From Mucilaginibacter sp. (lineage in GTDB: Bacteria; Bacteroidota; Bacteroidia; Sphingobacteriales; Sphingobacteriaceae), in contig JACMRC010000252.1 of assembly GCA_014376655.1 (NCBI GenBank), positions 1-7,292 on the forward strand: 7,292 nt of DNA, written 5' to 3'. Positions 1-6,239 of the stretch are shown here, one piece after another. Position numbers and translations under genes: made by a program. Each line of letters starts with the position of its first letter. Position 1 is the first letter of the stretch. A model generated the notes under the pieces. The model ran no database searches, was not told the DNA's origin, and worked only from the letters and a program-made list of their open reading frames with translations.

Positions 1-2
1 CA

Positions 3-428
3 TTGAAACATATTTTAACTCAAAATTCTTTTCAAGAAAAAATTACTTTCGATAATGAACAAAGAAAAGAAGCTGAACTAATATTATCTCAAGAATATCT
101 CATCGCATTAGAACCATATCCAGAATATCAATTATGGTGTTTAGAATTATTAGTTTTATTATGGTATTTTGAACCTGATATTTATAATAATATTAGATAT
201 ATAAAAATACTCATAAATCAATATAGATCTAAAAATAGTGAAGAATATAATGTTAAATATGGTATATTGCCAAGTATTGTTATATTTCCAAAATATGGAG
301 AAATTAGTGCTAATCTTATCATGTCTTCTTTACATAAATATTTTTATAAAAGTAATTCTCTAACTTGGAAATGTAGTACTCCTAGCTATTTTGTTGGTAC
401 AAATAATAATTTAATATGTTCCAAATAA
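3..428 (+). CDS. AT-rich hypothetical protein, probably 5'-truncated by the window edge
   Basis: I do not recognise this protein. The frame is open from the left edge to a TAA at 426-428 and gives about 141 residues. The first possible start is a TTG at 3-5, and the only in-frame ATG lies close to the C-terminus, so the real start is probably upstream of the window. There is no signal peptide in the visible part, which suggests a cytoplasmic protein. It has a charged, Glu/Lys-rich N-terminal stretch, then a strongly hydrophobic aromatic segment (LWCLELLVLLWYF, about residues 44-56), then Asn/Tyr/Ile/Ser-rich sequence with PKYGE near residues 96-100. Base composition is extremely AT-rich (13 of the first 60 bases are G or C), unlike the genes to the right, which suggests acquired DNA. 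Small AT-rich orphan proteins of this sort are often immunity or island proteins, but nothing here proves that. The coding call rests on the long uninterrupted frame and protein-like composition. Confidence 0.6.
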   Translation: MKHILTQNSFQEKITFDNEQRKEAELILSQEYLIALEPYPEYQLWCLELLVLLWYFEPDIYNNIRYIKILINQYRSKNSEEYNVKYGILPSIVIFPKYGEISANLIMSSLHKYFYKSNSLTWKCSTPSYFVGTNNNLICSK

Positions 429-505
429 ATTTTAAAATAATATCGATAATTGATGAAAAAGTGCCTAAAAATTGGTTTTCCTGTATAAAACAAAGAATAT
501 ATGAG

Positions 506-547
506 AGTAAAACAGGCAAATACACAGCTGTTTAGGCCTGTTTTACT
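506..547. terminator. Perfect 12-bp inverted repeat, possible terminator of the left-edge gene
   Basis: AGTAAAACAGGC at 506-517 is exactly reverse-complemented by GCCTGTTTTACT at 536-547, around an 18-nt loop that itself contains the palindrome ACAGCTGT (524-531). It lies 78 bp after the stop codon at 428 on the + strand. The T-run is inside the 3' arm and a second one follows at 551-556, so it could act as an intrinsic terminator. The stem is AT-rich at its base and G/C-rich at its top. It could instead be a binding site for a dimeric regulator. Confidence 0.5.
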
Positions 548-629
548 GGTGTTTTTAGGTTGTGTTTTGTGACTATTTTAGTCATGATAGCCCCGAATCT
601 CTATGGATTCTATAGTTTTAACATATAAT

Positions 630-674
630 GCGATTTTGCAAGGGTACTTTAAACGCGATTTTGGGTCCTTTAAA
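630..674. repeat. Two related direct repeats, GCGATTTTG...CTTTAAA
   Basis: Unit 1 (630-653) reads GCGATTTTG, then CAAG, then GGTACTTTAAA. Unit 2 (655-674) reads GCGATTTTG, then GGTCCTTTAAA. The two differ by a 4-nt insertion and one A/C substitution and are separated by a single base. They lie in non-coding AT-rich DNA about 200 bp before the gene at 868. The function is unknown; a regulator binding site or a replication-slippage product are both possible. Confidence 0.55.
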
Positions 675-681
675 ATCAACC

Positions 682-728
682 TGTTGCTATGCTATAGCAA
701 CAATAAATAGCAACAATAAGTAACAATT
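682..728. repeat. 9-bp hairpin overlapping a perfect 13-bp tandem repeat
   Basis: TGTTGCTAT (682-690) is the exact reverse complement of ATAGCAACA (694-702), with a 3-nt loop. The right arm is also the start of a perfect tandem duplication of ATAGCAACAATAA (694-706 and 707-719), followed by a partial third copy GTAACAAT (720-727). The same TAGCAACA word therefore occurs once inverted and two to three times direct, at a period of 13 bp. The block sits about 45 bp before the promoter candidate of the gene at 868. An operator or a slippage-prone repeat are both plausible. Confidence 0.55.
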
Positions 729-745
729 ATGTGCGTTAAGTATTC

Positions 746-780
746 TTTCACAATATTTTTTTTATCTATCAATAAATTTG
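746..780 (+). promoter_or_regulatory. Candidate Bacteroidota-type promoter for the gene at 868
   Basis: TAAATTTG at 773-780 matches the Bacteroidota -7 consensus TAnnTTTG exactly. The upstream element is weak: TTTC at 746-749 lies 23 bp away, where TTTG at about 19-21 bp is expected. Transcription would begin near 787 and leave an untranslated leader of about 80 nt before the ATG at 868. In AT-rich DNA such matches arise by chance, so this is tentative. Confidence 0.35.
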
Positions 781-867
781 TGTTTTTTTACAACATAAAT
801 ACCTATTAATGATTCTGAGAGATTACATCTTTTAAATCGCCTGAAAAACCTAATACCTAATATTATA

Positions 868-3582
868 ATGAAATCAAACAAATTATCTCTATCAATCGGA
901 CTGCTATGTTCGATCATTTTGCTGTTGGCATTTGTACCAAAGGCAGACGACCCTATTGAAAAACTAGTTGGTGCCTTACAAAAGTGGGCAGACACCAATC
1001 CGCAGGAAAAAGTTTACCTGCACATGGACAAACCATATTACGCCCTTGGTGATACCATTTGGTTTAAAGGATATGTAACCATTGGCAGCAGGCATCAGCT
1101 ATCGGCATTAAGCGGGGCTTTGTATGTAGATTTTATTACGGAGCAAGATTCGGTTATCCGTTCGCTTAAGCTCCCTATCACCACCGGAATGGTAGTAGGC
1201 CAATTTACTTTAGGCGATGACTTTAAAGAAGGCAGTTACCGCATAAGGGCCTATACGCAATGGATGCGCAACGCCGGCGAGGATTATTTCTTCGACAAAA
1301 CCTTTACTGTGGGTAACCCTACCACAGACAATGTTGTCACCAAGGCTGATTATCAATATAATGAAGTAGGCAATAAGCCTATTTTAACCGCTTTATTAAA
1401 TTATACTAATGATAGTGGAAAAGCACTGTCTGATAAAGATGTAAAGTACCAGATAGTTATAGACAAAAAAGTTGTTCAAACACGATCTGCTAAAACCGAT
1501 GCGCTGGGTAGTATCCGCATTAATATAGAGAATGACAAGCGGGTTAACTTAAGTGGTTCTTATATAAGGACTAGTATAGATGGTGTGCAACGCGATTTCC
1601 CTATAAAGGCCAGCCTGGCACCAAACGATGTTCAGTTCTTCCCGGAAAGCGGCAGCCTGGTTGCAGGCTTATCGTCGCGCGTTGCATTTAAAGCCGTTGG
1701 GGTTGATGGATTGGGAACACCAATAACAGGCAAAGTAGTTGATGAGGCAAATAACGATATTGCCCAGATAACAACATTACATGCAGGCATGGGCAGTTTC
1801 CTGCTAAGATCTGAAGCCGGCAAAACCTATATTGCAAAAATAACCATGGCTAATGGTTCAACAAAAAGCGTAGCACTACCTAAAGTAGCCGACGATGGTT
1901 TTGTACTAAGTGTTTACCAGCCTAATAAAGATAGTATCCTGGTAAGAATTGGGGCTTCGGCAAAACAAGTTGCGGCTACACCAAACGTTGGCTTTATAGC
2001 ACAGGTAAGCGGCGAAACCATTTTTGCATCGCCGGTAAAAATCATAAAGGCCACAACCTCTATTTGGTTAGAGAAAAAACTGTTTCCAAGCGGCATAGCA
2101 CAATTTACCTTGTTTAGCAATACAGGCGAGCCATTAAATGAGCGTATTGCCTTTATCAGGACCAATGACCAGATGCAGCTAAGTGTTAAAACTGCAAAAA
2201 CCACTTATAAAGGTAAAGAGCAGGTTGCCATCAATCTTGACGCTAAAGATAGTAAAGGCAAAAACGTAGCGGGCACCTTCTCGGTATCTGTTATTGATGA
2301 GAGTAAAGTACCTGTAGATGAAAGTGCAGAAAGCTCTATATTCTCTAACATCCTGTTAACTTCTGACCTGAAAGGATACATAGAAAAACCTAACTACTAC
2401 TTTGTTAACCAAACCGAAGATGGTGAGAAAGCTTTGGATAACCTTATGCTTACGCAAGGTTACCGCAGGTTTGCCTGGAACGCTATAACCACTGCTGCTC
2501 CAAAACCGGTTTTTGCAGCCGAAGGTTTAGGCTTTGGCCTATCTGGCCAGATAATGAACCTTGGCAAAAAGGTGTCGCCAAATGCTGTTGTCGATCTGGT
2601 ATCACTAAGGGGTAATGTTGCCAAACAAACAACTGCCGATGCCGATGGACGATTTAAATTTGATGGTATATTTTTAACGGACAGTATTAAGTTTGCCTTG
2701 GGCGCACATTCGGCCAAAGGCAGCGACAAGGTTAAAGTACTAATAGACACCCTGCCAAGGATACGCGTGAGCAAAAACCCAAATATGGGCGATATAAGCA
2801 CTAACATAACAGGTACGTTAAAAGCATATATTGAGAATGGCAAGAGGCTGGATGATATATATGAAAAAACCGGCCAGTTAGATAAGGTACAACGATTAAA
2901 AGAGGTGAGGATTAGGGCAAGAAAAACAAAAGAGGACGCTAATATCAATCCCCAGGGTATGTTTGTAGTACCTGAAGCATCTGCCGACCAGGTGATAAAT
3001 TTACAGGACGATGCTGCAAACTGCATAACGCTTGCAATGTGCCTGCAGGCAAGGATAGCGGGAGTAAGGGTACAGACCGACCTGGGCTATACCACATTGG
3101 TAAATTCAAGAGGCGAGTTGGGTATAATTGTTGACGGACGTAAACTATCCAGTAAGGATGAAATGTCTGAAGCATTAGATGGAGGTATACAACCGGAAGA
3201 TGTAGCAAAGATTATTGTGGTTAGAACAAACCAGGCTTTGCTTAATACATTGGGCGGCGATGGGGCCGGCTACATATTAATCAAGATGAAATTAGGTACT
3301 TCGCGCAAGCAGTATAACCCGTCTATAGCTAATATATCACCAAAAGGCTTTAACAAAGTGCGCGAGTTTTACTCGCCTAAATACAGCGCGCCGGTTGCTA
3401 ACCAATTGCCCGACTTGCGTACCACCGTTTACTGGGACCCACGTGTAAAAACTGATGCTGAGGGCAAGTCGACCTTTAGCTTCTATAATGCTGATGGCCC
3501 GGGAAGTTATAAGGTGATTATTGAAGGTATAAATGCAGCCGGCGAATTGGGCAGACAGGTTTATAAATACACGGTACAATAG
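868..3582 (+). CDS. Exported macroglobulin-like (MG2) / TonB-receptor Plug-like domain protein
   Basis: This 904-residue protein is complete. Residues 1-26 form an export signal (basic start, hydrophobic core about 6-23); Cys14 lies inside the hydrophobic core, so a lipoprotein is unlikely. Residues about 46-148 resemble an MG2 macroglobulin domain (EKVYLHMDKPYYALGDTIWF). An MG3-like beta domain follows at about 160-248, then the segment VQFFPESGSLVAGLSSRVAF (255-274) that is typical of this Bacteroidota family. The LLTSDLKGYIEKPNYYF stretch (496-512) and MLTQGYRRFAW (527-537) are also familiar family features. Residues about 555-628 look like a carboxypeptidase-regulatory-like beta domain. 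Residues about 676-810 resemble a TonB receptor Plug (LKEVRIRA at 677, ARIAGVRV at 728, GIIVDGR at 752, EDVAKIIVVR at 777). A short beta domain ends the protein (about 852-904). There is no thioester motif and no room for a 22-strand barrel, so it is neither a protease-trapping macroglobulin nor a transporter. The role is unknown, with a periplasmic or outer-membrane location inferred. The ATG at 868 is chosen because it directly starts the signal peptide; no Shine-Dalgarno sequence is seen. Confidence 0.9.
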   Translation: MKSNKLSLSIGLLCSIILLLAFVPKADDPIEKLVGALQKWADTNPQEKVYLHMDKPYYALGDTIWFKGYVTIGSRHQLSALSGALYVDFITEQDSVIRSLKLPITTGMVVGQFTLGDDFKEGSYRIRAYTQWMRNAGEDYFFDKTFTVGNPTTDNVVTKADYQYNEVGNKPILTALLNYTNDSGKALSDKDVKYQIVIDKKVVQTRSAKTDALGSIRINIENDKRVNLSGSYIRTSIDGVQRDFPIKASLAPNDVQFFPESGSLVAGLSSRVAFKAVGVDGLGTPITGKVVDEANNDIAQITTLHAGMGSFLLRSEAGKTYIAKITMANGSTKSVALPKVADDGFVLSVYQPNKDSILVRIGASAKQVAATPNVGFIAQVSGETIFASPVKIIKATTSIWLEKKLFPSGIAQFTLFSNTGEPLNERIAFIRTNDQMQLSVKTAKTTYKGKEQVAINLDAKDSKGKNVAGTFSVSVIDESKVPVDESAESSIFSNILLTSDLKGYIEKPNYYFVNQTEDGEKALDNLMLTQGYRRFAWNAITTAAPKPVFAAEGLGFGLSGQIMNLGKKVSPNAVVDLVSLRGNVAKQTTADADGRFKFDGIFLTDSIKFALGAHSAKGSDKVKVLIDTLPRIRVSKNPNMGDISTNITGTLKAYIENGKRLDDIYEKTGQLDKVQRLKEVRIRARKTKEDANINPQGMFVVPEASADQVINLQDDAANCITLAMCLQARIAGVRVQTDLGYTTLVNSRGELGIIVDGRKLSSKDEMSEALDGGIQPEDVAKIIVVRTNQALLNTLGGDGAGYILIKMKLGTSRKQYNPSIANISPKGFNKVREFYSPKYSAPVANQLPDLRTTVYWDPRVKTDAEGKSTFSFYNADGPGSYKVIIEGINAAGELGRQVYKYTVQ

Positions 3583-3602
3583 TCATTATTGTTATAGATG
3601 GC

Positions 3603-3644
3603 AAAGCCCCATACCGACGTTTATTGTTGGGATGGGGCTTTTTT
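3603..3644 (+). terminator. Intrinsic terminator after the MG2/Plug-like gene
   Basis: AAAGCCCCAT (3603-3612) pairs perfectly with ATGGGGCTTT (3632-3641). After one A/G mismatch, six more pairs form inside (3614-3619 with 3625-3630, including G-U pairs), leaving a small TTTAT loop. Six T residues (3639-3644) end the structure. It starts 20 bp after the stop codon at 3582. On the opposite strand the T-run is only three bases, so it should mainly stop rightward transcription. Confidence 0.9.
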
Positions 3645-3660
3645 ATGAGCCTGTTTTTTG

Positions 3661-3681
3661 TCCGGAGGACTCCTTTGGAGG
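3661..3681. repeat. GC-rich palindromic motif
   Basis: TCCGGAGGA is followed at once by CTCCTTTGGAGGA, giving overlapping inverted repeats (GGAG 3664-3667 with CTCC 3670-3673, and CTCC 3670-3673 with GGAG 3677-3680). It starts 17 bases after the terminator T-run. It resembles the motif at 3862-3874 in being built from TCC/GGA words. I suspect a short interspersed palindrome family, which needs genome comparison. Confidence 0.35.
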
Positions 3682-3710
3682 ATAGTTTTTCGCGCTCGCC
3701 AAATACCAAA

Positions 3711-3772
3711 CTTTTATACACCAATAACCACCATTTTCACGCTTTTACACACCAATAACCACCACTTTCACG
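3711..3772. repeat. 31-bp tandem repeat, two copies plus a degenerate third
   Basis: Copies at 3711-3741 and 3742-3772 match at 29 of 31 positions, differing only by T/C at unit positions 7 and 24. The shared core is ACCAATAACCACCA. A degenerate copy starts at 3773 and matches 13 of its first 18 bases. The left strand has almost no G apart from the CG or GC at the unit junctions. The unit length is not a multiple of three, so this is not a repeated peptide. There are no spacers, so it is not a CRISPR array. Confidence 0.85.
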
Positions 3773-3861
3773 CGTTTATCTACCAAAATCACAGTTTTTT
3801 TACCAACTTTTATGCGCACTCATCATGTCCATAAACGGCAACCATCCCACTCCTCTGTAGG

Positions 3862-3874
3862 GGTCCTTCGGACC
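3862..3874. repeat. Short GC-rich hairpin GGTCC-TTC-GGACC
   Basis: GGTCC (3862-3866) and GGACC (3870-3874) form a 5-bp stem with a TTC loop. No T-run follows on the + strand, and on the - strand the flank is C-rich, so it is not a normal intrinsic terminator. It bounds the repeat-bearing stretch on the right as the 3661-3681 motif does on the left. Confidence 0.4.
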
Positions 3875-3903
3875 GGTTAAAAAACTTAACTTAAAAAGTG
3901 GTG

Positions 3904-3948
3904 ACAAAGTAGCGCCACCATTAGTTGGGAGGTGTTAACGTACTTTGT
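3904..3948. repeat. Imperfect hairpin with an 8-bp perfect outer stem
   Basis: ACAAAGTA (3904-3911) is the exact reverse complement of TACTTTGT (3941-3948). Inside it, CACC (3916-3919) can pair with GGTG (3931-3934) around an 11-nt loop. It is the first of three inverted repeats in a row between the convergent genes. It may be a structured RNA element or the remains of a mobile repeat; no function can be assigned. Confidence 0.45.
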
Positions 3949-4026
3949 AATGGCAGGGCGAAGTGGCTCAAATCCTGCAGGCTGTCCGCTCGCAATACCA
4001 AAACCGATTCCGATGCAACTAATGGT

Positions 4027-4078
4027 AAACGCCTCACTTCTAACCCTAAAAAAACTGCGGGTTAAAAACAAGGCGTTT
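4027..4078 (-). repeat. Two-tier inverted repeat downstream of the GH125 gene
   Basis: AAACGCCT (4027-4034) pairs with AGGCGTTT (4071-4078) and TAACCC (4041-4046) pairs with GGGTTA (4059-4064), separated by a symmetric 6 x 6 internal loop, with a 12-nt apical loop. It lies 45 bp beyond the stop codon of the leftward GH125 gene, so it could help end that transcript or protect its 3' end. No T-run follows it in the leftward direction, which argues against a classical intrinsic terminator. Confidence 0.4.
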
Positions 4079-4122
4079 TATCTTAAAACCTCCAGGATAG
4101 AGATATCATTTTGTAATTGCTA

Positions 4123-5535
4123 TTAGCTTAAAAGCTGTGGCTTGTTTTTGTAGGTTTCCCACAAGAACTCGCCGAACAATGTATTTGCCCAGGCAAACCA
4201 CGGGCGGCTAAATTTCTTCGCGTCGTCTTTATGGAACGACTCGTGCATAAAGCCTGTGCCTGCGTTGCTGGCTTTTAATATGCCTATACACTGCTTAATT
4301 TCTGCATCGTTTATGCTGGTTAAGCCGCGCATAATTACACCTAATGGCCATATCATATCCTTACCCGCGTGCGGGCCGCCAATACCTTCGCCGGCTTTGC
4401 CTTTAAAGAAGAATGGGTTATTTGACGATAGCAGCATTTTACGCGTATTTTGATAGATAGGATCGGTAACCGGCATTGCATCAAGGTAAGGCAATCCTAA
4501 CAAGCTTGGCACGTTAGCATCATCCATCAGGTTGTAGCTTCCGTAGCCGTTCACTTCGTAAGCGTAAATTCTGCCGTAAGATGCATGGTTAATTATAGCA
4601 TGTTTCTTTAACGCCGTTTCAACCTCTAATGCCAAAGTTTTAAGTTCGGCCGCAAGCGCGGTGTCTTTAGTTATGGCGGTGATCATTTCGGCAGCATGTT
4701 TTAAGCTAACTACCGCGAAAAAGTTTGATGGCACCAAATACATGTAGATGGTAGCATCATCACTCGGGCGGAAAGCAGAGCAGATCAATCCGTTTGCTTT
4801 TACCGGGTAGCCATAACCATTCATTGGCACACCATCGGTAGCCCAAGCGGTTTTACGTTGAAAATGGTACGGACCCGGATTTTCTTTACGTTGCTGCTCT
4901 TTAAACGTTTTAAGTGTCAACTCAATAGCCGATTTCCATTTGGCGTCAAACGGTGTGGTATCGCCTGTTACTTTCCAATATTTGTATGCCAACCTTATTG
5001 GGTAGCAAAGCGAGTCTATTTCCCATTTACGCTCGTGCAGACCTGGCTGCATTTTGGTTTCGTCGTGCGCCCACTCTCCTACTTTGTTAGGATCGTTGTA
5101 AAATGCGTTAGCATAAGGGTCCTTTAATACGCAGGTAGCTTGGTGGTTAATAACACCTGCTACCAATTGCTGTAATTTTTTGTCTTGTTTTATAAAATGC
5201 AAGTAAGGGTACACCTGTGCGCTGCTATCGCGCAGCCACATGGCATCAATATCACCGGTAATAACATAAGTATCCGGTTTGCCGTCTTTTTCGGTATAAG
5301 TTACCGTAGTATCCAGCGTATTAGGGAAACAGTTATTAAACAACCAAACCAGTTCCTGGTCTTTTACTTTTTTGCTAAACTCGGCAATGGCGGCCTCAAC
5401 AGCAGTACTGCTAAAGTTTCTTTTAGCGGTTCTAACAATTGGGTAAGCGGCATCAGTAGCAAATGCAGGCAACTTATTAAGCATTAGGGTAGCGCCTAAA
5501 AAGCCGGTGTTTCTAAGGAAAGTTCTTCTTTGCAT
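4123..5535 (-). CDS. Glycoside hydrolase family 125 exo-alpha-1,6-mannosidase, Tat-exported
   Basis: This 470-residue protein is complete and of normal length for GH125 (formerly DUF1237). Characterised members are metal-independent inverting exo-alpha-1,6-mannosidases that trim non-reducing mannose from N-glycans or yeast-type mannan. The N-terminus QRRTFLRNTGFLGATLML is a twin-arginine signal, with likely cleavage near residue 26 (AFA), so the enzyme should act in the periplasm or at the surface. Family motifs are intact: GDIDAMWLRDSSAQ (94-107), HERKWEIDSLCYP (167-179), SAFRPSDDAT (253-262), MDDANVPSLL (337-346), GFMHESF (428-434) and the C-terminal WFAWANTLFGE (446-456). An Asp in FRPSDD (259 or 260) and Glu432 in HESF are the likely catalytic acid and base by family analogy. 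The start at 5535 directly begins the Tat signal and has an A-rich, SD-less leader. No susC/susD pair or other glycosidase is visible nearby, so this is not evidently part of a polysaccharide utilisation locus. Confidence 0.95.
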   Translation of the reverse strand: MQRRTFLRNTGFLGATLMLNKLPAFATDAAYPIVRTAKRNFSSTAVEAAIAEFSKKVKDQELVWLFNNCFPNTLDTTVTYTEKDGKPDTYVITGDIDAMWLRDSSAQVYPYLHFIKQDKKLQQLVAGVINHQATCVLKDPYANAFYNDPNKVGEWAHDETKMQPGLHERKWEIDSLCYPIRLAYKYWKVTGDTTPFDAKWKSAIELTLKTFKEQQRKENPGPYHFQRKTAWATDGVPMNGYGYPVKANGLICSAFRPSDDATIYMYLVPSNFFAVVSLKHAAEMITAITKDTALAAELKTLALEVETALKKHAIINHASYGRIYAYEVNGYGSYNLMDDANVPSLLGLPYLDAMPVTDPIYQNTRKMLLSSNNPFFFKGKAGEGIGGPHAGKDMIWPLGVIMRGLTSINDAEIKQCIGILKASNAGTGFMHESFHKDDAKKFSRPWFAWANTLFGEFLWETYKNKPQLLS

Positions 5536-5658
5536 GTTGTTTTAAATTAAGCCTATCAAATAGTCGCACACGACATTTTGATTATCAGCTTTTTATTTAT
5601 AGAATTGGTTTATTTTTATTGTTTAGGGTATAGCTTTGGTTAGCGCTCAAAAACTTTC

Positions 5659-5690
5659 CAATACTAAAAACTTTATAGCACTTAAGCAAA
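5659..5690 (-). promoter_or_regulatory. Candidate Bacteroidota-type promoter for the GH125 gene
   Basis: Read on the minus strand, TTTG (5690-5687) is followed after 20 bases by TAGTATTG (5666-5659), which is one mismatch from the -7 consensus TAnnTTTG, and the spacing fits the Bacteroidota pattern. Transcription would begin near 5652 and give a leader of roughly 115 nt. If real, it would uncouple the mannosidase from the two genes upstream. Confidence 0.35.
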
Positions 5691-5775
5691 TTATATTTTC
5701 CCTTAAACGTGTCTATCCAAACTATTGATATCTGATATTAAGCAGGCTCATTACTAATAGAAAGATAAAACATTC

Positions 5776-6207
5776 TTACTGAGCCGGTATAAATGGCTGA
5801 TGCGCACTAAATATGACTTGCCCAAAGTTTTTTACTTCCATTGCAGGTTTGCCGTGATATGTTGTTATTGTCCCTAAAACAGTTAGTTTCTTACCAACTA
5901 TTTTGCGCTCAAGCGACTGGGGGCTGCCACTTAAAACAACGGTAAGTAATTGATCAGGATAAGCTGCACCTAAATATGCCAATGTTACACCCCCCAAGTT
6001 TTTCACAGCGTAAACTCTACCCATTATTTCCACACCATCTTTGCCAATATTATTACTTACTTCTGTTATTGGCAAACTATGGTAAGTGCGAACTATCAAG
6101 TCTGACGCATTATCTTTATCGTACTTTTTGTTTAGGGGTTGCTGTGCAAATACAGAGTTTGTTAAGCCCAGAACAATTAGACTTAAAATGGTAAAGACCT
6201 TCTTCAT
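5776..6207 (-). CDS. Small secreted OB-fold-like protein
   Basis: This 143-residue protein has a clear Sec signal peptide: MKK, a hydrophobic core through about residue 18, and an SVFA cleavage site before QQ at about residue 21/22. The mature part, from about residue 58 on, looks like a five-strand OB-fold: GVEIMGRVYAVKNLGGVTLAYLG, a PDQLLTVVLSG strand, the acidic-basic linker SLERKIVGKKLTVLGTI, and a last strand YHGKPAMEVKNFGQV. The layout of a 'G-x-V ... YPDQLLTVV ... GKKLTVLGTI ... YHGKPAMEV' series resembles exported OB-fold domains seen in Bacteroidota alone or beside nucleases, but no nuclease residues are present here. The ligand is unknown. It starts 32 bp after the DUF885 stop codon on the same strand and probably belongs to that transcript. 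The fold is inferred from the pattern and not proven. Confidence 0.8.
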   Translation of the reverse strand: MKKVFTILSLIVLGLTNSVFAQQPLNKKYDKDNASDLIVRTYHSLPITEVSNNIGKDGVEIMGRVYAVKNLGGVTLAYLGAAYPDQLLTVVLSGSPQSLERKIVGKKLTVLGTITTYHGKPAMEVKNFGQVIFSAHQPFIPAQ

Positions 6208-6239
6208 GTGTGTGGTTTTGGTTAATGCAAGATAGGTTT

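Larger units (their letters stand above)
3583..4122. other. 540-bp convergent intergenic region without a convincing gene
   Basis: This region lies between the 3' ends of two convergent genes. It contains the terminator at 3603-3644, a GC-rich palindromic motif near 3661-3681, a 31-bp tandem repeat (3711-3772), a second GC-rich hairpin (3862-3874), and three further inverted repeats between 3904 and 4078. The short frames that cross it on both strands resemble no protein I know and overlap one another, so I treat it as non-coding, possibly interspersed-repeat DNA or a decayed insertion. Confidence 0.6.

Noticed and set aside
501..572. Micro-ORF of 23 codons starting MRVKQANTQL with a hydrophobic end
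   Set aside because: It is entirely contained in and shaped by the perfect inverted repeat at 506-547, has no ribosome-binding context, and hydrophobic short frames are common in T-rich DNA.
907..909. Lipobox at Cys14 of the MG2/Plug-like protein
   Set aside because: The hydrophobic core continues for about nine residues after this Cys, so it sits inside the signal peptide and is not at a cleavage site.
2460..3026. 188-residue minus-strand frame inside the MG2/Plug-like gene
   Set aside because: It lies fully opposite a convincing domain-bearing gene, has no recognisable domain, and its composition is what the complement of that gene would give.
3711..3790. CRISPR array
   Set aside because: The repeats are directly adjacent with no spacers, only two are intact, and no cas gene is present.
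3951..3995. tRNA-like segment (GGCAGGGCGAAGTGGCTC ... CCGCTCGC)
   Set aside because: No acceptor stem, T-loop motif GTTCRANNC or plausible anticodon arm can be placed; only short stems form.
3886..4126. Two overlapping short frames on opposite strands (3932-4126 + and 3886-4071 -)
   Set aside because: They overlap each other and the inverted repeats, resemble no protein I know, and the + frame runs into the GH125 stop region. They may be repeat-element sequence, not genes.
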